NCBI GenBank assembly: GCA_017429325.1
Contig: JAFRPC010000031.1
Location: 1 to 64,000, forward strand
Direction: 5' to 3'
DNA length: 64,000 nt
From: Oscillospiraceae bacterium
GTDB taxonomy: Bacteria > Bacillota > Clostridia > Oscillospirales > Oscillospiraceae
Shown: positions 51,643 through 64,000 of the stretch, piece after piece
Numbering within the stretch: the stretch's first letter is position 1
How the letters are laid out: the number at the start of each line of letters is the position of its first letter
The notes under the pieces: generated by a model
Seen by the model: the letters and a program-made list of their open reading frames with translations, nothing else
What the model was told of the DNA's origin: nothing
Databases searched by the model: none
Translations under genes and position numbers: made by a program

Positions 51643-52842
51643 ATGAAAGTCACTGAACGCTTCTTGAAGTACGTCGCCTTCGACACCCAATCCAACGAGA
51701 GCAGCGAGCGCTGCCCCTCCACGGAGAGCCAGAAGCTCTTAGGCGCGGCCTTAGTGGAGGAGATGAAGGCCCTGGGCATTGCCGACGCCCGAATGGACGA
51801 GCATGGCTACGTCTACGGCTCCGTCCCCGGCACCGCCGAGGGTCCGATCATCGGCCTCATCGCCCACATGGACACCGCGCCGGACTGCTCCGGCACGAAC
51901 GTCAAGCCCCGCATCGTGGAATACAAGGGCGGGGACCTGGTCATCAACGCCGGGCTGAACCTGGTCATGCGGCCCAAGGACTTCCCCAGCCTGGACCGGA
52001 ACGTGGGCAAGCATCTGATCGTCACCGACGGCACCACCCTGTTGGGGGCTGACGACAAGGCCGGCATTGCCGAGATCCTCACTGCCGTGGAGGAGCTGCT
52101 GGCCGAGGGCGGCCCGCGGCTGTCCCTGCGCATCGGCTTCACCCCCGACGAGGAGATCGGGCGGGGCGCGGACCGCTTCGACGTGAAGGGCTTCGGGGCG
52201 GACTTCGCCTACACCGCCGACGGCGGCACCTTAGGGGAGATCGAGTACGAGAACTTCAACGCCGCCGCGGCGACGGTGAAGTTCAAGGGCGTCTCCATCC
52301 ACCCCGGCAGCGCCAAGGACAAGATGGTCAACGCCATGCAGGCGGCCATCGACTTCCACACCATGCTACCGGCCCAGGAGCGGCCCGAGCACACCGAGGG
52401 CTATGAGGGCTTTTCCATGCTGGCCCACATGGAGGGCGGCATCGAGGAGGCCACCCTGCGCTACATCATCCGGGACCACGACCGCTTCAAGTTCGAGCAG
52501 AAAAAGTCCCGCTTCCAGATGATCGCCAGCTACCTCAACGAGCGCTACGGCGCGGGCACCGTCACGGTGACGCTGAAGGACAGCTACTATAATATGAAGG
52601 AAAAGATCCTGCCCGTGATGTACGTGGTGGAGCGGGCCAGGGCGGCCATGCAGGCCGCCGGGATGGAGCCCGTGGCCGTGCCCATCCGGGGCGGCACCGA
52701 CGGGGCCCGGCTGAGCTTCGAGGGCCTGCCCTGCCCGAACCTCTGCACCGGCGGCGAGAACTACCACGGACGCTATGAGTACATCCCCGTGGAGGACATG
52801 GAGCGCTGCGTGCAGATGCTCAAGCACATCGCAAGGCCGTGA
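51643..52842 (+). CDS. pepT: Peptidase T (tripeptide aminopeptidase)
   Basis: Dizinc aminopeptidase of the M20 family that removes N-terminal residues from tripeptides. 399 residues. The metal and catalytic motifs are all present: HMDTAPD (His76), GADDKAG (Asp137), PDEEIG (Glu170/171), YTADGG (about 190-195) and the C-terminal [17 protein letters not shown] with its zinc-ligand His. It would degrade peptides brought in by the two opp systems of this window. AAGGAGG precedes the ATG. The stop codon overlaps the GTG of the next gene (GTGA). Confidence 0.96.
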   Translation: MKVTERFLKYVAFDTQSNESSERCPSTESQKLLGAALVEEMKALGIADARMDEHGYVYGSVPGTAEGPIIGLIAHMDTAPDCSGTNVKPRIVEYKGGDLVINAGLNLVMRPKDFPSLDRNVGKHLIVTDGTTLLGADDKAGIAEILTAVEELLAEGGPRLSLRIGFTPDEEIGRGADRFDVKGFGADFAYTADGGTLGEIEYENFNAAAATVKFKGVSIHPGSAKDKMVNAMQAAIDFHTMLPAQERPEHTEGYEGFSMLAHMEGGIEEATLRYIIRDHDRFKFEQKKSRFQMIASYLNERYGAGTVTVTLKDSYYNMKEKILPVMYVVERARAAMQAAGMEPVAVPIRGGTDGARLSFEGLPCPNLCTGGENYHGRYEYIPVEDMERCVQMLKHIARP

Positions 52843-53981
52843 AGCACCTGGCCCCTGCCTGCTTCCGGGCCTTTGTCTGCGCCGGAAGCGCCTGCCCCGA
52901 CAGCTGCTGCCGGGCGGGCTGGGAGATCGTGCCCGACGAGGAGACTTTAACGCTCTATCAAAATTTGTCTGGCGCGGCAGGTGCACGGATACGGGCTGGG
53001 ATCGTTCCCGGCGCAGCCTTCCCCTTGAGGGGAAGGTGGCATCGGGCGTCTCCCGCAAGCCCGATGACGGATGAGGTGGCTGCCGAGGGAAGCAGCTATG
53101 TATCGGTGATATACAGCGCTGCACAGACGTCTAATACAGACCCCCTGCTGCGGCAGGATGAAGCCAGGGTCTGCACCCTGCTGGACCCGGACGGCCTCTG
53201 CTGCGTCCAGAAGGCCTTCGGTCACGAGGCCCTGTGCCGGGTCTGCCGGGAGTACCCCCGCTTTCACCGGGAGTTCGGCGGTCTGACGGAGCACGGTCTC
53301 AGCCTGAGCTGCCCCACGGCCTGGACCCTGGCGGTCTCCGCACCCCCCACCTGGGAGGCGTGGGAGGATGAAGCGCCTCCCGTCCCCAACGAGCTGGACG
53401 CCGAGGCCTACCTGCGGCTGCGCAGGGGCCGGGACCTGGCCTTGGAGCTGCTGCTCCGGGAGGAGCTGCCCCTGCCTCGGCGGCTGGCCCTGGTCCGGCG
53501 GCTGGCGGCGGCCCTCCAGGCCGCCCCAGAGCGGATTGTGCGGCATGAATACTCCATTCGCCTGCGCCGCTGGAGCTTCCTGCGGGAAGGCCCACGGAGC
53601 GTCGGCCCATCCGTGGCGGCGCTGGCCCGGCGGTTTTTGGCCCTGGAGATCCTCTCCCCGGCGTGGAAGGACGCGCTGGAGCGCTTCGCCGCGCTGGCGG
53701 AGGCGGGGCAGCTCCCGGCGGAGCTCCGGCAGCCGGAGCAGTCGGAGGCCTACGCCCGCTGGCTCTGGTACGAGCTCTATAAATACTGGATGGACGCCCT
53801 GGACGACGGAGAGCTCCTGGGCCGGGTGGACCGGAGCCTGGACATGCTGCGGCTGGGAATGGCGATGGACCGGGCCCTGCCCGGGGAGGGGCCCTTCCTG
53901 CGGCGGCTCAGCCGGGAGATCGAGCACTGCGAGGAGAACCTTGCCGCCATGCTGGATGCCGAAATTCTCAAAAAGCCTTGA
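52839..53981 (+). CDS. FliB-like (flagellin lysine-N-methylase family) protein with in-frame palindromic insertion
   Basis: Cys-rich protein of 380 residues resembling FliB/YkgJ-related methylases. The N-terminal [19 protein letters not shown] and the second cluster [20 protein letters not shown] are the family Cys motifs, probably metal or iron-sulfur ligands. Between them, in place of the usual short link, the DNA carries a 66-base CTTCCCC-family palindromic element (53015-53080). It is read in frame as about 22 residues ([20 protein letters not shown]), and about 23 further unusual residues follow. The GTG start overlaps the pepT stop. No flagellin gene is in the window, so the true target is unknown. 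Confidence 0.82.
   Translation: MKHLAPACFRAFVCAGSACPDSCCRAGWEIVPDEETLTLYQNLSGAAGARIRAGIVPGAAFPLRGRWHRASPASPMTDEVAAEGSSYVSVIYSAAQTSNTDPLLRQDEARVCTLLDPDGLCCVQKAFGHEALCRVCREYPRFHREFGGLTEHGLSLSCPTAWTLAVSAPPTWEAWEDEAPPVPNELDAEAYLRLRRGRDLALELLLREELPLPRRLALVRRLAAALQAAPERIVRHEYSIRLRRWSFLREGPRSVGPSVAALARRFLALEILSPAWKDALERFAALAEAGQLPAELRQPEQSEAYARWLWYELYKYWMDALDDGELLGRVDRSLDMLRLGMAMDRALPGEGPFLRRLSREIEHCEENLAAMLDAEILKKP
53015..53080. repeat. Palindromic CTTCCCC-family element inside the FliB-like gene
   Basis: AGCCTTCCCCTTGAGGGGAA, then GGTGGCATCGGGCGTCTC and GATGACGGATGAGGTGGC. The span is 66 bases, a multiple of three, so the host reading frame survives. The GGGCGTC... half matches 28648-28691. Confidence 0.88.
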
Positions 53982-54005
53982 CTTTTCAGGGGATTTGTGT
54001 ATAAT
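53978..54005 (+). promoter_or_regulatory. Sigma-A promoter of the lipoprotein gene
   Basis: TTGACT (53978-53983), 16-base spacer, TATAAT (54000-54005). The -35 overlaps the FliB-like stop codon. Confidence 0.85.
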
Positions 54006-54051
54006 GGGCCCAACGGCCTGTCCGTATCAAACAGAAAGGAAACTGAAAAAC

Positions 54052-54708
54052 ATGAAAAAGATCGCAAAGCTTTTGGCTCTGGTTCTTGTCCTGTCCCTTA
54101 TCTTCTCCCTGACCGCCTGCTCCAAGTCGGGCAAAGGCATCGTCGGCACCTGGAAATACTCCATGAACCTCAAGAAGGCGATGGAGGTCGCGCAGGAGAG
54201 CGGCGAGTCCACCGGTCTGGAAGAGCTGGGCGAGTCCTTCATGAAGGCTCTGGAGGACCTGGACATGGTGATGGTCCTGGAGCTCAAGGAGGACAACACC
54301 TACAAGTTCTACATCGACGAGGCCTCCGCGAAGGCCGCTGCCGAGGGTATGGTCTCCAAGATCGCCGAGATCCTGCCCAGCCTGATGGCAAGCATGTTCG
54401 GCATCTCTGAGGACGACCTGATGAAGCAGCTGGACGCTGCCGGCATGACCATGGACGACCTGATGGAGCAGACGATGGGCGAGATCGACACCGAAGAGAT
54501 GGTCAAGAGCATTGCCGACAAGACCTCCGAGGGCACCTACCGTTATGCTGACGGCAAGCTCTACCTCACCGAGAAGGACGCTGTAGAGAACCCCGCCGAC
54601 TATGCCGTGGTGGAGTTGAGCGGCGACGAGCTGCGCATCACCGAGGTCGCCGAGGGCGCCGGATTCGACGAGTACAAGGCCCTTCTGCCCCTGGTCTTCA
54701 AGCGGTAA
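54052..54708 (+). CDS. Small lipoprotein of unknown function
   Basis: A 218-residue lipoprotein. The type II signal peptide MKKIAKLLALVLVLSLIFSL leads to lipobox LTAC with lipidated Cys23. The mature protein starts KSGKGIVGTWKYSMN and has beta segments (MVMVLELKEDNTYKFYI; GTYRYADGKLYLTEKD) around an acidic Met-rich helical middle. This layout resembles lipocalin-like or DUF4923-type proteins, but I do not claim a family. The ATG at 54052 follows AAAGGAAAC; the open frame extends upstream but the promoter lies between. Monocistronic. Confidence 0.82.
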   Translation: MKKIAKLLALVLVLSLIFSLTACSKSGKGIVGTWKYSMNLKKAMEVAQESGESTGLEELGESFMKALEDLDMVMVLELKEDNTYKFYIDEASAKAAAEGMVSKIAEILPSLMASMFGISEDDLMKQLDAAGMTMDDLMEQTMGEIDTEEMVKSIADKTSEGTYRYADGKLYLTEKDAVENPADYAVVELSGDELRITEVAEGAGFDEYKALLPLVFKR

Positions 54709-54732
54709 GACAAAAACGCGGCCTCGTGCCGC

Positions 54733-54770
54733 AAAAAGCAGACGCCGATGCAGATCGGCGTCTGCTTTTT
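54733..54770 (+). terminator. Strong terminator after the lipoprotein gene
   Basis: Perfect 17-bp stem (54733-54749 with 54754-54770), 4-base loop, T7 tract. One of the clearest intrinsic terminators in the window. Confidence 0.93.
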
Positions 54771-54781
54771 TTGCCAGTTTT

Positions 54782-54809
54782 GTATATTTTTTCCGGCGGC
54801 GGGCATACT
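54782..54809 (+). promoter_or_regulatory. Forespore-type (sigma-F/G-like) promoter of the SpoIIQ-like gene
   Basis: GTATA (54782-54786), 14-base spacer, GGGCATACT (54801-54809). It matches the sigma-F/G pattern (GYWTA, then GGnRAnAnT or CATnnTA) with one deviation. The function of the downstream gene fits. Confidence 0.55.
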
Positions 54810-54829
54810 GTCAGCGGAGGTGCATACGC

Positions 54830-55582
54830 ATGAAATGGAAACAAACCATCAAGGAAATGGCCCGGGAGAAGGGTTACTGTGTCGCACTGGCCGTCTGTCT
54901 GGCGGCGGTGGTGGTCTCCGGCTGGCTCTTTGTGCGGAGCCTGCGGGACACGGACCAGGAGCTGGCCCAGCCCGAGGCCGTACAGGCGGCGGTGCTGCCC
55001 ACCCTGCCAAAAGCTGTCAGCGCGGCAAAGCCCGTGCCGGAGGCCCCGGCCCAGCCCGTCAGTCCCCAAAACCCCGCGCTCCGGGAGGATGAGGAGCCCC
55101 AGACCCCCGCCGAGGCGCCGCAGCCCTCGGACGACGCGCCTGTGGCGGCTTCCGAGGCCCCGGTCCGGGCCGCGGCGGCCTTTTCCCGCCCGGTGGAGGG
55201 CGAGGTGGTCCTGGGTTACAGCATGGACCGGCTGAGCTATAACCCCACGACCCGGGACTGGCGCACCCACGCCGGGCTGGACCTGGCTGCGCCGGAGGGC
55301 AGCGAGGTCCGGGCCGCGGCGGAGGGAACGGTCCTGTCCGTCTACGCCGACGAGCTGCTGGGCCAGACCGTGACCGTGGAGCACAGCAGCGGGGTCGTGA
55401 CCCACTACTCGAATCTGGCGGAAGCCGTTGCGGTCTCCGCCGGGGACCATGTGACTGCGGGCCAGACTCTGGGGACCGTGGGACGGACCGCCCTGGGAGA
55501 AGTCGGCAGCGAGCCGCACCTGCACTTTGCCGTATATAAAAACAACGTCCCCCAGGACCCGGCGGCCTATCTGGCCGGATAG
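54830..55582 (+). CDS. M23 (LytM) peptidase-domain membrane protein, SpoIIQ-like
   Basis: A 250-residue protein with a cytoplasmic N terminus, one TM helix (about 18-37), an Ala/Pro/Glu-rich stalk (about 40-115) and a LytM domain (about 120-250). The zinc motifs are complete: HAGLDLAAP (His147, Asp151) and HLHF (His230, His232). In Bacillus SpoIIQ the first His is lost; here it is kept, as in clostridial SpoIIQ, so endopeptidase activity is possible. The position after a forespore-like promoter supports a role in engulfment. GGAGGTG lies before the ATG. Confidence 0.85.
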   Translation: MKWKQTIKEMAREKGYCVALAVCLAAVVVSGWLFVRSLRDTDQELAQPEAVQAAVLPTLPKAVSAAKPVPEAPAQPVSPQNPALREDEEPQTPAEAPQPSDDAPVAASEAPVRAAAAFSRPVEGEVVLGYSMDRLSYNPTTRDWRTHAGLDLAAPEGSEVRAAAEGTVLSVYADELLGQTVTVEHSSGVVTHYSNLAEAVAVSAGDHVTAGQTLGTVGRTALGEVGSEPHLHFAVYKNNVPQDPAAYLAG

Positions 55583-55602
55583 GCCGCCCCTCCCGGCAAC
55601 GC

Positions 55603-55630
55603 AAAAAGCAGCCCTTGCGGGCTGCTTTTT
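55603..55630. terminator. Bidirectional terminator between SpoIIQ-like gene and rpoC
   Basis: Perfect 12-bp stem (55603-55614 with 55619-55630), 4-base loop, A5 on the left and T5 on the right, between convergent transcripts. A GC hairpin follows at about 55634-55655. Confidence 0.9.
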
Positions 55631-55667
55631 GTATGCGGCGGCGCTGCCGCCGCGTCGGGGGGTGAGG

Positions 55668-59612
<3,945 letters not shown>

Positions 59613-59630
59613 GGTTTACTTCCTCCTTCC

Positions 59631-63368
<3,738 letters not shown>

Positions 63369-63414
63369 TGGGGTTCATCACTGCCTTTCTATTCAAATCA
63401 AAAATTTCCTTATG

Positions 63415-63550
63415 GAGCCTTCCCCCTCGGGGGAAGGTGTCAGCCCGCAGGGCTGACGGATGAGGGGCGCGGGACGACCGCCGCGTCCCGGAGCCTTCCC
63501 CCTCGGGGGAAGGTGTCAGCCCGCAGGGCTGACGAATGAGGGGCGCGGGA
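63415..63550. repeat. Two tandem CTTCCCC-family palindromic elements in the rpoB leader
   Basis: Copies at 63415-63474 and 63491-63550, 76 bases apart, differ at few positions (GACGGATG versus GACGAATG). Each contains CCTTCCCCCTCGGGGGAAGG and GTCAGCCCGCAGGGCTGAC hairpins. They lie between the promoter and rpoB, so they are transcribed. Confidence 0.92.
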
Positions 63551-63688
63551 TAACCGTCACGAACGCGATACGCCCGGCAACGTTGATTGATTCTCACCGG
63601 GCTCTCTTGCATTTTGTCTTGCCCTGTGCTATACTCTGCATATAGAGGTGAAGTCTGCGCCAGGGCAGAAAGCCGCATTTTGGACTAC

Positions 63689-63717
63689 ATTATAGCACAG
63701 CCGCCGGGAAATGTCAA
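63689..63717 (-). promoter_or_regulatory. Consensus sigma-A promoter of rpoBC
   Basis: On the minus strand TTGACA (63712-63717), 17-base spacer, TATAAT (63689-63694): perfect match. Predicted start about 63682, so the rpoB leader is about 310 bases. Confidence 0.93.
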
Positions 63718-63855
63718 TGGAACTTTTCCGGTTTTTCATTTCTTTCCATATTATAAATGTAAACTTTTTCTAAATTACACCCCGACCTCTTTTTGGAAGG
63801 CCGGGTTTTGTGTATAATGGATAAAACGAACGGAAAAGCCGGAGGAGGCGGGGCC

Positions 63856-64000
63856 ATGCTGCAAATCAAGGATGTACAAAAGGTCTACAAGACAGGCGCA
63901 TTGGTACAGCGAGCCCTGGACGGGGTGAGCCTGAATCTCCGGGACAGTGAATTTGTCGCCATCCTCGGGCCCAGCGGCTCCGGCAAGACCACTCTGCTCA
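63856..64000 (+). CDS. ABC transporter ATP-binding protein, truncated by window end
   Basis: Start of an ABC ATPase with 48 codons visible: [20 protein letters not shown], then the Walker A region [14 protein letters not shown] (about 35-48). The LxIKDVxKVY opening and the spacing to Walker A resemble the MacB/LolD group that serves FtsX-like permeases, but too little is present to be sure. GGAGGAGG lies seven bases before the ATG. It is divergent from rpoB. The gene continues beyond the window. Confidence 0.9.
   Translation, partial: MLQIKDVQKVYKTGALVQRALDGVSLNLRDSEFVAILGPSGSGKTTLL

Larger units (their letters stand above)
63369..63855. other. rpoB leader and divergent intergenic region
   Basis: Nearly 490 bases without a gene. 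From left: short AT-rich stretch before rpoB, two palindromic elements (63415-63474, 63491-63550), the rpoB promoter (63689-63717), then an AT-rich tract and TATAAT (63813-63818), a likely -10 for the divergent ATPase gene. No ribosomal-protein leader motif was recognised. Confidence 0.7.

Noticed and set aside
52839..53981. FliB-like gene as a frameshifted pseudogene
   Set aside because: The palindromic insertion is 66 bases and the frame stays open with both Cys clusters intact.

Overview
The window reads as chromosome of a GC-rich, spore-forming Gram-positive anaerobe of the Clostridia, most likely an Oscillospiraceae-type gut bacterium (inference from gene content, GGAGG ribosome sites, near-consensus sigma-A promoters despite high GC, SLH-domain surface proteins, a SpoIIQ-like and a SpoVB-like gene, and dense short palindromic repeats of the kind common in that family). 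No rRNA, CRISPR array, phage or transposase gene was found.

Layout. 0.1-8.6 kb and 8.7-16.7 kb: two complete oligopeptide-type ABC importer operons in tandem (binding lipoprotein, two permeases, two ATPases). Both have strong hairpins between the binding-protein gene and the permeases. The second binding protein looks circularly permuted, and OppC1, OppB2 and OppD2 carry very large insertions. 16.7-25.6 kb: a membrane-anchored ApbE-like protein, metG, an acyltransferase, a VTC/DUF4956 pair, a HerA-like ATPase and a Ca2+/Na+ antiporter. 25.6-34.3 kb: an accessory, repeat-rich zone with tandem 40-bp palindromes, a zinc-ribbon membrane protein, a divergent XRE regulator/secreted Cys-rich protein pair with operator-like palindromes, 1.2 kb of stacked palindromic repeats, a five-tRNA operon (Gly, Arg, His, Gln, Lys), a multi-hairpin GATAT element, an orphan gene, a sigma/anti-sigma-like pair and a TIR-DUF6273 fusion protein.

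34.3-55.6 kb: a trxA-trxB-P-loop kinase operon, a glutathione-peroxidase-like gene with a palindrome over its -10, a SpoVB-like flippase, a sigma factor fused to a membrane anchor and ectodomain, two SLH surface proteins (one of 2022 residues with a PHP domain), PAP2, RodA, RlmA, PepT, a FliB-like methylase carrying an in-frame palindromic insertion, a lipoprotein and a SpoIIQ-like M23 protein. 55.7-63.7 kb: rpoC and rpoB on the minus strand from a consensus promoter, with two palindromic repeats in the leader. The window ends inside a divergent ABC ATPase gene.

The genes suggest a peptide-scavenging anaerobe with an elaborate surface. A recurring theme is palindromic repeats entering transcribed or coding DNA (metG linker, fliB-like gene, rpoB leader, tRNA surroundings). 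The strongest leads are the permuted binding protein, the TIR-DUF6273 fusion, the membrane-anchored sigma factor, and the repeat insertions that keep reading frames open.
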